Source of the DNA: an uncultured Bizionia sp.
Lineage (GTDB): Bacteria; Bacteroidota; Bacteroidia; Flavobacteriales; Flavobacteriaceae
Assembly (NCBI GenBank): GCA_947496215.1
Contig: CANMCF010000031.1
Location: 1 to 32,350 of the forward strand
Direction of reading: 5' to 3'
Length of the DNA stretch: 32,350 nt
How positions within the stretch are numbered: the stretch's first letter is position 1; the number at the start of each line of letters is the position of its first letter. The notes beneath the pieces were generated by a model, which was not told the origin of the DNA, ran no database searches, and saw only the letters and a list, made by a program, of their open reading frames with translations. This document shows, in pieces, positions 14,577-23,753 of this stretch. The translations under genes were made by a program, and so were the position numbers.

Positions 14577-15446
14577 TTATTCCTTTATGAATTTTATGGA
14601 GTAACTTTTAAAGTGAATGAAGTAAACTCCACTATTTAAGTTGCGAATGTCTATTTTTTCTTTACGTCCAATTGTGCCGTCAAATATGAATTGCCCATTT
14701 ATATCATATATTATGTAATCTTTTTCGATTTCTATATGGGAAATTTCAATGAAATCACTTGATGGATTGGGGGAAATTGTCATTGCATTCATTTCGTTTT
14801 CTGTCACGGACAACAAACAATCATTGCCTTCATTGCAGTCCGACATATACATCCAAACATTGTTTTCCCCAGGTATTTCATTCGGATTCGCATACCATTG
14901 GTTTTGCCATATCTTACAATCATAATATACTTCTGTATTCAAGTCTGGATAGGAATATGTAGGGACATATCCGCTCACATCACAAAAGGAGGAGATGCAT
15001 CCTGGGCCTTCTGTGCAATCCGAAACCAATGACCATACATTGTTTTCTCCGGGGATTTCATTTGGATTTGCATACCATTGATTTTCCCATATTTTACAAT
15101 CGTAGTATACTTGTGTATTGGCATCTGGATAAGAGCTGGTCGAAACATATTCCTCTGTGTTGCAATACAAGGTATTTTCGGTACTTGAGAAAAAGGAGTT
15201 TAGGATTTCCCTTGAACGTGAAAATGACCCAAAATCAATGGTATTTTGATTTGTGGATGTTAAGAGTACTTCATTTGTCGTAAAAGAGGGAGCTTGATCT
15301 GTGTGTACCCAACTTGTTGTCCAAGAACGAAAATTTCCTATGGCCATGAACTCGTTTGTTTGTGGGTAATGGAGTTGGCTGAAAACAAGAATTAGAAAAA
15401 TGGATAAGATGCTTTTTTTGCTTTTTAATTTTTTTGAGGCGATCAT
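14577..15446 (-). CDS. T9SS-exported protein with two chitin-binding modules, remnant-like N-terminus
   Basis: A 289-residue protein with a signal peptide (ending HYPQ). Residues ~32-90 resemble only the first strand of the neighbouring chitinase (FMAIGNFRSWTTSW against VVLGYFPSWSESW) and then lose similarity; no GH18 catalytic motif is present. Two ~45-residue modules follow, each with YPDxNTxVYYDCKIWxNQWY and NPNEIPGENNVW, CBM5/12-like chitin-binding domains. The C-terminal ~75 residues are a T9SS type A sorting domain (ISPNPSSDFIEIS, YDINGQFIFDG, GVYFIHFK, KFIKE). The sorting domain and modules are closely similar to those of the chitinase at 15697, so the two genes probably arose by tandem duplication, this one then losing its catalytic domain. 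It may act as a surface chitin-binding protein. Confidence 0.85.
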   Translation of the reverse strand: MIASKKLKSKKSILSIFLILVFSQLHYPQTNEFMAIGNFRSWTTSWVHTDQAPSFTTNEVLLTSTNQNTIDFGSFSRSREILNSFFSSTENTLYCNTEEYVSTSSYPDANTQVYYDCKIWENQWYANPNEIPGENNVWSLVSDCTEGPGCISSFCDVSGYVPTYSYPDLNTEVYYDCKIWQNQWYANPNEIPGENNVWMYMSDCNEGNDCLLSVTENEMNAMTISPNPSSDFIEISHIEIEKDYIIYDINGQFIFDGTIGRKEKIDIRNLNSGVYFIHFKSYSIKFIKE

Positions 15447-15584
15447 AAAAGTTTAATTTTAAAGGGGTTTATAATTAGTATCTAAATTATAAAACGATTC
15501 GAGTGAAAAATAACTTTTACGTTTAAATGTAATATATAATCGACAATCTGTTTTGTTGAATTGAGTTTTGTATGAATGAAAAGT

Positions 15585-15620
15585 AAAAAAGAGCTAATAA
15601 AATAAGGGTTTTATTAGCTC
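15585..15620 (-). terminator. rho-independent terminator of the chitinase gene
   Basis: On the minus strand GAGCTAATAAAA and TTTTATTAGCTC form a 12-pair stem with a 6-base loop, followed by TTTTTT. Confidence 0.85.
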
Positions 15621-15696
15621 TCGAATGTTTTGTCAATTTTACATTGACTAAAAGTAACCATCTATGTAAACAGCCACTTTAAAGGTTGTGCCTATT

Positions 15697-17289
15697 TTAT
15701 TCTCTTATGAACTTAGCAGTATTGTTTTTCAGTTTAATAAAATAGACACCTTTGCTTAAGCCACGAACATCGATCTTTTTGCCTCGTTCAATGATTCCGC
15801 CAGTAATGTATTGACCAGACATATTGTATATTCTATAGTCTCTTGCCGTATCTAGATTTGAGATTTGTATGAAATCACTAGATGGGTTAGGGTATAAGAT
15901 CATACTTTTCAATGTGTTTTCCGTTACGGATAGCGTACAACCAACTCCTTCGTTGCAATCTGAGACGAATGCCCAAACACCGTTGTCACCAGGAATTTCA
16001 TTTGGATTCGCATGCCATTGATTTTGCCATATCTTGCATTCATAGTACACTTGGGTGTTGGCTGTAGGATATGAGTTTTCCGCATCGTATTCTCCTATTC
16101 CACAATAAAGCGTACCTCCTCCTGTTGGTGTACAGCCTTCCGTGACGCCTCCAGAATATGGTGACATGGAAAAGTTGTTTGCGTCTTGTATCGCTACGGA
16201 TTCAGAAGTACCATTCAATACGGCACTGGCCACATTGAGGTAGGAGTAGGCTGAACTATCAGTATCTTCCAACAATATCTGCCATATCATTATGCCATCG
16301 TTGTTGTCACTTCTATAGGCGTGTTCTTCTATGTGATTGGACAAAGAAGCCACATTTTCATGTGTGTATTCGTAATAAGGACCCCAAGGCTCATTGGGAA
16401 AGTGAACACCAGCAGCTATGCTTATGTCGTATTGTTCAGCATAATGGGCAAAGGCATCGTACATTATGGAGCGATTGGTACTTGCTCCAGCATTATAGCC
16501 TTGAAAAGCTATTAAATCAATTTTAGAACCAACGCTAGCCAAAACGGGAATCATATGTCCTGTAGCAGAAAAACCAAATAGATTGATGCCATTGGTTGGT
16601 ACTGTAGGGTTGTAAAGGTTGGTATCGTCTTCTCCTGTTAACGTATTTCTATTGGCATAGGCAAAAGGAGAAGTTGGGTCGTCATTTGTAGATCCTCCCA
16701 AGGCGCCTACGCCACTGGGGGCACAAGCCAATATGTAACCTTCATTTTTTGGCATCAATGTTCTGGAATTGTTGAAGAAATCTATGAAATGTTGTACATT
16801 CTCAGGACTTCCTATGTTCGCGAAAGAGCCGTTGGGTTCGTAGTCCCAATCTATGCCGACGAAGCCCATGTCATCTACCAAGTCTTTTATTTGTTGGTAA
16901 TCTATGTCGTAGGCATCACTGGTTCCCCAATAGGTTTCACCTCCTATGGATAGAATGACGTTAATCCCTTTGTTTTTCAATGCAGCTACACTTTCTTTCA
17001 AGGTACAACCATCATAGGGTACTTGAATTCCAGTTTGTGAGATGTCATAGGATCCAGCCGTATAGGATAAGTTTGGTTTAGCAAACGAAAGAAATACATA
17101 ATTGACAAAATTGGGGATTTCTCTTAATTTGGAGTTTTGGTTTGCTGATGTCCAACTTTCCGACCACGAAGGAAAGTAACCTAAAACGACACGATCATTA
17201 ATTTGAGAGTATGCAAATTGGTTAAAGGCAATGCATAATAAAAGAAGCACAAGGGATTTCTTGTACTTGGATTTGTTAATTTGGGTCAT
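15697..17289 (-). CDS. GH18 chitinase with chitin-binding module and T9SS sorting domain
   Basis: A 530-residue exported enzyme. A signal peptide covers residues ~1-29 (ending AYSQ). The GH18 barrel spans ~30-365: first strand VVLGYFPSWSESW, YVFLSFAKPN, KGINVILSIGG (the SxGG strand) and GFVGIDWDYEP. That last piece supplies the proton-donor Glu of the DxxDxDxE motif, with D-W-D-Y-E intact and Val in place of the first Asp. QGYNAG and GIMIWQILLED complete the substrate cleft. A CBM5/12-like module follows (~400-455, YPTANTQVYYECKIWQNQW), then a T9SS type A sorting domain (YPNPSSDFIQIS to KFIRE). It should cleave beta-1,4 linkages of chitin at the cell surface or outside. It is flanked by its own terminator and followed downstream by a shortened paralog at 14577. 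Confidence 0.93.
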   Translation of the reverse strand: MTQINKSKYKKSLVLLLLCIAFNQFAYSQINDRVVLGYFPSWSESWTSANQNSKLREIPNFVNYVFLSFAKPNLSYTAGSYDISQTGIQVPYDGCTLKESVAALKNKGINVILSIGGETYWGTSDAYDIDYQQIKDLVDDMGFVGIDWDYEPNGSFANIGSPENVQHFIDFFNNSRTLMPKNEGYILACAPSGVGALGGSTNDDPTSPFAYANRNTLTGEDDTNLYNPTVPTNGINLFGFSATGHMIPVLASVGSKIDLIAFQGYNAGASTNRSIMYDAFAHYAEQYDISIAAGVHFPNEPWGPYYEYTHENVASLSNHIEEHAYRSDNNDGIMIWQILLEDTDSSAYSYLNVASAVLNGTSESVAIQDANNFSMSPYSGGVTEGCTPTGGGTLYCGIGEYDAENSYPTANTQVYYECKIWQNQWHANPNEIPGDNGVWAFVSDCNEGVGCTLSVTENTLKSMILYPNPSSDFIQISNLDTARDYRIYNMSGQYITGGIIERGKKIDVRGLSKGVYFIKLKNNTAKFIRE

Positions 17290-17436
17290 ATTTTTCTGAA
17301 TTTTAAGGGGTTATTGTAATTGGGTTTAAAATATGGAGTGCAAACAATATCTTGTCATTCTTCATATTTAAAGGAAACACCGTCAATTATACGTTTTCTC
17401 ATACGTGATTGGATTTTTTCAAAGACAGTAATTATC

Positions 17437-17472
17437 AAAAAAAAACCACTTTATATATAAAGTGGTTTTTTT
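17437..17472 (-). terminator. terminator of htpG
   Basis: A perfect 24-base palindrome (arms AACCACTTTATA and TATAAAGTGGTT) is flanked by A and T runs on the two sides, so it can act on either strand. It lies 53 bases after the htpG stop. Confidence 0.85.
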
Positions 17473-17525
17473 GCGAAGTAATTTAGAACTTCTATCTTTT
17501 GTAATATTCCATATTTTTAGGAATC

Positions 17526-19436
17526 TTATTTAATCATCTCGTAGCTACGCTTGATGAAATTAGTCAATTCTTCACCTTTTAACAAGCCTTGTGACAAACG
17601 AGCCAAGTCCAAACTTTGATTAATCAAACGTTCTTGCTTCTTCTTCGTCTTGGTATTCATAATTTCTCCAATAAGCTCGGAGTTCGTATTTACTACCAAG
17701 TTGTAAACTTCTGGCATGTTTCCAAACATGTTCATTCCGCCACCACCAGTAGCTTGCATCTCTTTCATACGTCTCATGAATTCTGGTTGTGTAATCATGA
17801 ATGGAGAAGCGTTGCTATCCATGGCTTCCAGTTGTACGGAGAATTTTTCGGAAGGGATAACCTCTTTCAACAATTCGTCCAAAACCTTGGTTTGCTCTTC
17901 GTCCAATTTGGAAATGGTCGTGTCGTCTTTCTTGATCAAGTTGTCGACATGATCAGAATCCACACGTACGAATGTGATGTTTTCTTTTGTGCTTTCCAAT
18001 TTTTGGATCAAATGGGATACTATTGGAGAATCCAACAACAAGACTTCGTAATCTTTAGCCTTTGCAGCTTCAATGTAACTATGTTGTTCGTCCTTGTTGG
18101 AAGCATAGAGAATTACCAGTTTGTCATCTTTGTCTGTTTGATTTGCCTTGATTTTATTGAAAAGCTCTTCATATGTATAATATTTGTCTTCTACCGTTGG
18201 GTACAAGGCAAAAGCATCTGCTTTTTCAAAGAACTTCTCCTCGGAAAGCATTCCGTATTCGATAACGATTTTGATGTCATTCCATTTCGCTTCAAAATCT
18301 TCACGATTGTTGTTGAACAAAGACTTTAACTTATCGGCTACCTTACGGGTAATGTATGATGAAATCTTTTTTACTGCACCATCTGCTTGCAAGTATGAAC
18401 GCGATACATTCAAAGGAATGTCTGGCGAATCGATAACTCCACGTAGCATCGTCAAGAATTCAGGTACGATACCTTCTACGTTGTCTGTGACAAAAACCTG
18501 ATTTTGGTATAATTGAATCTTATCCTTTTGCATGCTCATGTCTTGAGTCATCTTCGGGAAGTATAGAATACCTGTCAAGTTGAATGGATAGTCAACATTC
18601 AAGTGAATGTGAAATAAAGGCTCTTCAAATTGTGATGGATACAATTCCCTATAGAATCCCTTGTAGTCTTCGTCTTCCAATTCCGTTGGTTGTTTGGTCC
18701 AAGCTGGATCGGGATTGTTTATGATGTCATCTACAGTTATTTTGCGTTGTGGCTCGGTTGTTTCCTTACCTTCTGCATCTGTAGTTGTCTCAGGTGTATG
18801 TTCTGGATCGTTAATTTCCTTTATTCCGAACTTAATCGGTACAGGCATGAACTTGTTGTATTTTGCCAACAAGGCTTTGATTCTTGTTTCTTCTAGGAAT
18901 TCAGTCGAATCTTCGGCTATGTGTAAAACAATTTCCGAACCTCTTTCCTTCTTGTCATGTGGCTCCAATGTGAATTCAGGAGATCCGTCACAAGTCCAGT
19001 GTGCAGCAGGCTCGTCTTTGTGGGATTTTGTAATGATTTCTACTTTTTCTGCAACCATGAAAGCGGAATAGAAACCAAGGCCGAAATGACCAATGATCCC
19101 AGAATCCTTGGCAGAATCCTTGTACTTGTCCAAAAACTCCTCTGCTCCAGAAAATGCAACTTGGTTGATGTATTTTTCAACCTCGTCGGAAGTCATACCC
19201 AGACCTTGATCGATGATATGGAGTTTTTTTCCTTCTTTGTCTATTTTAATCTCGATTTGAGGGTTGCCATACTCTACATTGGATTCACCAATGTTGGTAA
19301 GGTGCTTCAATTTCAAAGTTGCATCTGTTGCATTACTGATCAACTCACGTAAAAAGATTTCGTGATCACTATACAAAAACTTTTTGATTAGTGGGAAAAT
19401 GTTTTCAACAGATACGTTAATACTACCTTTTGCCAT
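17526..19436 (-). CDS. htpG: molecular chaperone HtpG (Hsp90)
   Basis: A 636-residue ATP-dependent chaperone if translation starts at MAKGSINVSVENIF, where family members begin; an ATG eight codons earlier is also in frame. The GHKL ATPase domain covers ~1-230, with YSDHEIFLRELISNATDA (catalytic Glu and Mg-binding Asn), DQGLGMT and GHFGLGFYSAFMV. The middle domain holds RGVIDSPDIPLNVSRSYLQ, and the C-terminal dimerisation domain ends ELTNFIKRSYEMIK. A charged insert with a TTDAEGKETTEP segment (~215) joins the N and middle domains. It acts as a cytosolic dimer on unfolded clients. Upstream there is a sigma-54-like -24/-12 element with repeated TGACA boxes, and downstream a strong terminator, so it is a single-gene unit. 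Confidence 0.97.
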   Translation of the reverse strand: MAKGSINVSVENIFPLIKKFLYSDHEIFLRELISNATDATLKLKHLTNIGESNVEYGNPQIEIKIDKEGKKLHIIDQGLGMTSDEVEKYINQVAFSGAEEFLDKYKDSAKDSGIIGHFGLGFYSAFMVAEKVEIITKSHKDEPAAHWTCDGSPEFTLEPHDKKERGSEIVLHIAEDSTEFLEETRIKALLAKYNKFMPVPIKFGIKEINDPEHTPETTTDAEGKETTEPQRKITVDDIINNPDPAWTKQPTELEDEDYKGFYRELYPSQFEEPLFHIHLNVDYPFNLTGILYFPKMTQDMSMQKDKIQLYQNQVFVTDNVEGIVPEFLTMLRGVIDSPDIPLNVSRSYLQADGAVKKISSYITRKVADKLKSLFNNNREDFEAKWNDIKIVIEYGMLSEEKFFEKADAFALYPTVEDKYYTYEELFNKIKANQTDKDDKLVILYASNKDEQHSYIEAAKAKDYEVLLLDSPIVSHLIQKLESTKENITFVRVDSDHVDNLIKKDDTTISKLDEEQTKVLDELLKEVIPSEKFSVQLEAMDSNASPFMITQPEFMRRMKEMQATGGGGMNMFGNMPEVYNLVVNTNSELIGEIMNTKTKKKQERLINQSLDLARLSQGLLKGEELTNFIKRSYEMIK

Positions 19437-19774
19437 AATTTTCAATAATTTATTTGTCATTCCCGTTCAATCAGGAATCAGTTTGTTGTTTGTTAAAATT
19501 TACTTTAGGATTAAGGACAACAAAAATGCCAATTGACAAAATATGACAAACTGACACTGTAATTTCCAAATGAGACATTAATTGAGGTTTTGTTGCAATG
19601 GAATGTGTTTATTGTAGACACATTGTAAAAAATGACTGATTCTTGAAGTGATTATGGTTGAAATACTTAAATTGCATCATTGGTTTTGTTTTCAATCGAG
19701 GAAATGAAAAAGAATATAATGTTAGAGAATAAATAAGATTTCCTAAGTCAAGGAAATAAAAAGACACTGTTTTT
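19437..19774. other. divergent intergenic region between htpG and the fabH-like gene
   Basis: It contains the sigma-54-like htpG promoter at 19515-19556. In the remaining ~220 bases up to the fabH-like start I see no gene, RNA or clear promoter. Confidence 0.6.
19515..19556 (-). promoter_or_regulatory. sigma-54-like promoter and TGTCA boxes upstream of htpG
   Basis: Minus strand: TTGGCA, 6 bases, TTG has the -24/-12 spacing of sigma-54 promoters (TGGCAC, 5 bases, TTGC) with the final C replaced by T. Just upstream are three TGTCA boxes (19534-19538, 19544-19548, 19552-19556), plausible activator sites. The leader would be about 70 bases. Confidence 0.4.
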
Positions 19775-20782
19775 ATGTACAATTCAAAAATAATAGGGTT
19801 GGGACACTTCGTTCCAGAACATATAGTAACAAATGAAGAGTTATCCACAATGATGGATACCAATGACGAGTGGATTCAGGAACGCACAGGGATAAAAGAA
19901 AGACGCTGGGTAAAGAATTCTGGAGATACGACGGCCACAATGGGAGTGAAGGCAGCCAAGATTGCCATAGATCGTTCTGGAATAGATAAAGATGATATCG
20001 ATTTCATCATTTTTGCAACTTTAAGCCCGGATATGTATTTTCCTGGACCTGGTGTGCAGGTACAAGAGGCTTTGGACATTAAAACGGTAGGTGCATTGGA
20101 TGTGCGTAACCAATGTTCTGGTTTTGTTTATGCCATTTCTATTGCAGATCAATTCATAAAGACAGGAATGTATAAAAATGTATTGGTCATTGGTTCCGAG
20201 TTGCATTCTCACGGATTGGACAAGACAACGCGAGGAAGAGGAGTTTCCGTGATTTTTGGAGATGGTGCAGGAGCAGCCGTTTTAACTCGAGAGGAAGATA
20301 CGTCGAAAGGTATTTTGTCCACGCATTTGCATTCCCAAGGAGAGCATGCCAAAGAGTTGGTTGTGGAAGCACCAGGAATGGGAACTCGTTGGGTAACGGA
20401 CATCATCGAGGAAAACAATGCAGATGATGAAAGTTACTTTCCACATATGAATGGACAATTCGTATTTAAAAATGCCGTAGTGCGTTTCAGTGAAGTTATT
20501 ATGGAAGGACTCATGAAAAATAGCTTGGAAGTCACGGACATGGACATGTTGATTCCTCACCAAGCAAATTTGCGCATATCCCAATTCATACAACGTAAGT
20601 TTAAATTGGAAGACCATCAGGTATTCAATAACATTCAACGATATGGGAATACTACGGCAGCATCCATTCCCATTGCTTTGACTGAAGCTTGGGAAGAAGG
20701 AAGGATAAAATCAGGTGATACTGTGGTATTGGCTGCGTTTGGTAGTGGATTTACTTGGGGGAGTGTCATCATTAAATGGTAA
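19775..20782 (+). CDS. fabH: 3-oxoacyl-ACP synthase III (KAS III, FabH-like)
   Basis: A 335-residue thiolase-fold enzyme that condenses an acyl-CoA with malonyl-ACP to start fatty-acid chains. The catalytic triad is visible: Cys114 in RNQCSGFVYA, His262 in IPHQANLRI and Asn292 in RYGNTTAASIP. TNDEWIQERTGIKERRW, FGDGAGAAVL and FGSGFTWGSVIIKW are also family marks. It is not in the plsX-rpmF cluster where the housekeeping fabH usually sits in this phylum, so it may be a second KAS III with a different acyl starter or a role in a secondary lipid or pigment pathway. The gene is monocistronic, with a perfect terminator at 20827-20860. Confidence 0.92.
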   Translation: MYNSKIIGLGHFVPEHIVTNEELSTMMDTNDEWIQERTGIKERRWVKNSGDTTATMGVKAAKIAIDRSGIDKDDIDFIIFATLSPDMYFPGPGVQVQEALDIKTVGALDVRNQCSGFVYAISIADQFIKTGMYKNVLVIGSELHSHGLDKTTRGRGVSVIFGDGAGAAVLTREEDTSKGILSTHLHSQGEHAKELVVEAPGMGTRWVTDIIEENNADDESYFPHMNGQFVFKNAVVRFSEVIMEGLMKNSLEVTDMDMLIPHQANLRISQFIQRKFKLEDHQVFNNIQRYGNTTAASIPIALTEAWEEGRIKSGDTVVLAAFGSGFTWGSVIIKW

Positions 20783-20826
20783 TGGAACCTATGGGAAAGC
20801 GATGATGTGAAAATTTAAAAAGAATT

Positions 20827-20860
20827 AAAAAAGTCCGAAACTCGAGTTTCGGACTTTTTT
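20827..20860 (+). terminator. terminator of the fabH-like gene
   Basis: A perfect 34-base palindrome (AAAAAAGTCCGAAACTC and its complement) with T run. It can function on both strands. Confidence 0.93.
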
Positions 20861-21164
20861 GCTATTAACCTGATAAACTATACTAGTGTTTACGAATGCT
20901 TTTTTAGGAAGACTAATTCAAATAAAATATATCGTACCGTGTAGTTGTGTTATATGTAAGACGCTGTTTTTTTTATTTTATTGCGCTGATTATCAATATT
21001 TAATAAATTATTAACAGTTTGTGGACCTTATGTTATGGAGTGTTAAATTATCGTTTAAAGCAAAAGCCCAAAGCATATCTACCTTGGGCTTTCTTATTTA
21101 ATGACTTGACATTAACACTAACCATCAACTATTACGCAAGCCATTAAAATTATTTTATGAATCA
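20861..21164. other. intergenic stretch between converging genes
   Basis: Apart from the hairpin at 21063-21092 I see no gene or RNA here. It is the convergent space between the fabH-like gene and the leftward outer membrane receptor gene. Confidence 0.6.
21063..21092 (-). terminator. terminator of the outer membrane receptor gene
   Basis: On the minus strand AAAGCCCAA and TTGGGCTTT pair around 12 bases, with TTTTG after the stem. It lies 73 bases after the stop at 21165. Confidence 0.6.
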
Positions 21165-23636
21165 TTAAAGGAATCCTCCTCCAGATTTTTCATTCTTGTC
21201 TCTGTTCTTACGGGATTTAGCTCTGTACTTTCCTCCTCCAAAACGATAGGTTAGGCTACCTTGTATCGTATTGCTTTCCCAGTTGAAGCCTCCTACTTGT
21301 ACAAAAGGCCTTCTGCCATTAAAGGCAAATTCCATGGAGTCCAGTATGTCATTGTAATTCAGACTGAAAGAACCTTTACCTTGAGCAAAACTCACACGTG
21401 CTCCCAGATTTATGAAATACATGGGCTCAAGATCAAATTGCAATGTCTTGTTTTTTCCTCTGTAAAATCCAAAAGCTGTGAAACTCAAGGTTTTTGTAGC
21501 TTTGAAGTTGTTGAACATTCTAAAGTTCCAAGCAACGTTGTCCACTTCGCTGACATCGGTTTGTATGTCGTTTATGGTAGCAGTTTCAATAGGTGCCGTC
21601 AATCTTTCTGAAATACCTTTTTGTGTTTGCGTATATAAATCGAAGCTACCATTGATGCTCCACCAACTTGTAGGCCTGTAATTGCTTGACAGTTCAATGC
21701 CATAGGCGGAAGTATCGTCAAAGTTGTCGTGAGTTAAAATGATTCTTCCGGAATTCACGTCTGTCCTGTCGATGAAAAGAGCTCTATTGATCTCGTCGGA
21801 TATCAAACGGTAGAATACACCAGCGGTAATACTACCTTTTTTCAATTGCCTGGTATAGTTTACTTCCAATGAGTTAGTGAATTGTGGCTCTAGATTGATG
21901 TTTCCAAATGAAGAAATCAACGGAGTGCTCCACTCTCTAATGGGATTCACTTGTCCAATGCCTGGCCTGTCCACTCTTCGGCTATAACTCAATTGGTATG
22001 AGTTCTTTTCTGAAGGTGTATAGGTGAAGAAGGCAGATGGGTATACCTCAAGATAATCGTTGTCGAAAGCGATTAGAGTAGTTTCATTTGTTGCTACTTC
22101 TGTTTGAAATGCGTTGGCATCAACATTAACACTTTCCAACCTAGCTCCAATCTGGTATGTCCATTTTTCGAATTTTTTACTAAAGCTGGCATAGGCAGAA
22201 TAAATATCCCTCGTGTAATCGAAATCCGTACTAGGAGTTTGCCCTAGGTTGCCATTGACATCCAAAGACTCTCCAGTGGAAGAATAAGCGATGTCCGTAT
22301 TGAATAGCCTAGCTTGTAGACCCACTTCCAATTTGGTGGTTTCAGATAGAGGATTGACATAATCTAAATTTATGGTGGTGCTTTCCCTGTCTGTTTTGTT
22401 GAGGTCTAGAAAATCATTGTTGTTTCCCAATTGAAACATGTAATCCAAAGGATTGTCACTTTCAAATGTGTTGTAATCTGCTTCCAACTCTATGTTGTGG
22501 CCTTCCTTTTCAAAATCCAACTTGTAGTCGAAATTGTATTGTGAGGCGCTGTTGTCATCTTTGGAGATGAATGTTTGACTTTGATTGAACGAACTGTTGT
22601 CATAAAAGAAGGCTTTCGTAGAACCATTGGTCTTGCTGTCCGATATGTTTTGATTGGTGAAAAACGAAATGGTGTTTTTGTCATTCAGATAAAAGTCCAA
22701 TCCGACTTTGTACAAATGGGATTTTCTACTATCCAAGAATCTAAAGAATTGCTCGGAATTGTTTTCTGGCCTCAAGATATTTCCCCTGTTTTGGTTTTTT
22801 GAGATGTTGTTGCTATAGTTTCCATATAGGTTGAACTTACCATTGCGATAGTTCAGTCCCAAAGCACTGTTGAACTTGGCTTCTTTTTCGTGGCTCAGTC
22901 CCACGCTCAAGTTACCATTGAAACCTATCAAAGTGTTTTTATGCAAAACGATGTTGATGATCCCACTCATACCTTCTGGATTGTATTTGGCAGAGGGATT
23001 TGTAATCAACTCGATGGATTTGATCGCAGTTGAAGGAATTTGTTTCAATAGTTGGGAAGTAGGTATGTTGGATAGTTTACCATCTACCATGACACGAACA
23101 TTCTGATTGCCACGCAAACTGATGTCTCCTGTCTGTTGGTCTATGCTTACGGATGGAATTCCTACCATGAGTTCTGAAGCCGTACCGCTGGCAGCAAGGT
23201 CTTTACCTATGGTAATCACCTTTCTGTCCACTTTTTGTTGTATGGTTGAAGTTTCGGCTACCACGGTAACTTCATCCAATCCTGTCGCCTCCTCTTCAAT
23301 TTTAATGGTGCCTAGATCTATCTTGTAGTTGTCTTTGTCTATGGTAATGGATTTGGTAACGGTTTTATATCCTACATATTGAATGCTTACCTCGTTTTTT
23401 CCTTCTGGAATGGATTCAATTTTAAATTTTCCGTTGTCATCTGTAATACCTCCAGTTAAAATTTCTCCTTTTGCGTTTTTTATTACAATGCTTACATATG
23501 GTAAGGGTTCGTTAAGCGTTGCGTCTAAAACCCTACCTGTGACGGTACCCGGTTTTAGAACCTCTTTTTTCACTGAAGTTTGAGCTTGCACTGCAAGTGT
23601 TAACATCAGTAAGTACAATGTAATTAGTTTTTTCAT
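21165..23636 (-). CDS. outer membrane beta-barrel receptor (TonB-dependent receptor-like, OMP_b-brl_3 type)
   Basis: An 823-residue protein if it starts at MKKLITLYLLM, giving a signal peptide ending VQAQ; an earlier in-frame ATG 18 codons upstream would bury the signal. Residues ~30-115 are a carboxypeptidase-regulatory-like beta domain (GTVTGRVLDATLNEPLPYVS to VSIQYVGYKTV). A plug follows (~130-240: SELMVGIPSVSIDQQTGDIS, LRGNQNVRVMVDGK, IKSIELITNPSAKYNPEGMS and GIINIVLHK). The rest is a large 22-strand-type barrel (TYQIGARLESV, YQLSYSRRVDRPG, LEPQFTNSLEVNY). It lacks a partner SusD gene. The barrel is followed by a basic Lys/Arg tail ending GGGFL rather than an aromatic residue. The likely role is uptake or surface function of an unknown ligand. 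Confidence 0.9.
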   Translation of the reverse strand: MKKLITLYLLMLTLAVQAQTSVKKEVLKPGTVTGRVLDATLNEPLPYVSIVIKNAKGEILTGGITDDNGKFKIESIPEGKNEVSIQYVGYKTVTKSITIDKDNYKIDLGTIKIEEEATGLDEVTVVAETSTIQQKVDRKVITIGKDLAASGTASELMVGIPSVSIDQQTGDISLRGNQNVRVMVDGKLSNIPTSQLLKQIPSTAIKSIELITNPSAKYNPEGMSGIINIVLHKNTLIGFNGNLSVGLSHEKEAKFNSALGLNYRNGKFNLYGNYSNNISKNQNRGNILRPENNSEQFFRFLDSRKSHLYKVGLDFYLNDKNTISFFTNQNISDSKTNGSTKAFFYDNSSFNQSQTFISKDDNSASQYNFDYKLDFEKEGHNIELEADYNTFESDNPLDYMFQLGNNNDFLDLNKTDRESTTINLDYVNPLSETTKLEVGLQARLFNTDIAYSSTGESLDVNGNLGQTPSTDFDYTRDIYSAYASFSKKFEKWTYQIGARLESVNVDANAFQTEVATNETTLIAFDNDYLEVYPSAFFTYTPSEKNSYQLSYSRRVDRPGIGQVNPIREWSTPLISSFGNINLEPQFTNSLEVNYTRQLKKGSITAGVFYRLISDEINRALFIDRTDVNSGRIILTHDNFDDTSAYGIELSSNYRPTSWWSINGSFDLYTQTQKGISERLTAPIETATINDIQTDVSEVDNVAWNFRMFNNFKATKTLSFTAFGFYRGKNKTLQFDLEPMYFINLGARVSFAQGKGSFSLNYNDILDSMEFAFNGRRPFVQVGGFNWESNTIQGSLTYRFGGGKYRAKSRKNRDKNEKSGGGFL

Positions 23637-23677
23637 TTGCTTGAATTGGATTTTGATTGATTTTGATTGATTTATAA

Positions 23678-23708
23678 TTTGGTAATACATTAAAGACGTT
23701 TACTTTTG
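23678..23708 (+). promoter_or_regulatory. promoter of the CoA-binding gene
   Basis: TTTG (23678-23681), 19 bases, then TACTTTTG (23701-23708), a full match to TAnnTTTG. The start codon is 45 bases further on. Confidence 0.65.
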
Positions 23709-23753
23709 GATTACGTTACTCGTTTTAACAATACTTAACATATTTTAACAATT

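Noticed and set aside
17616-18329. Rightward 237-codon frame opposite htpG
   Set aside because: It is the antisense of a highly conserved chaperone gene, with an amino-acid make-up (Phe/Cys/His-rich) typical of shadow frames.
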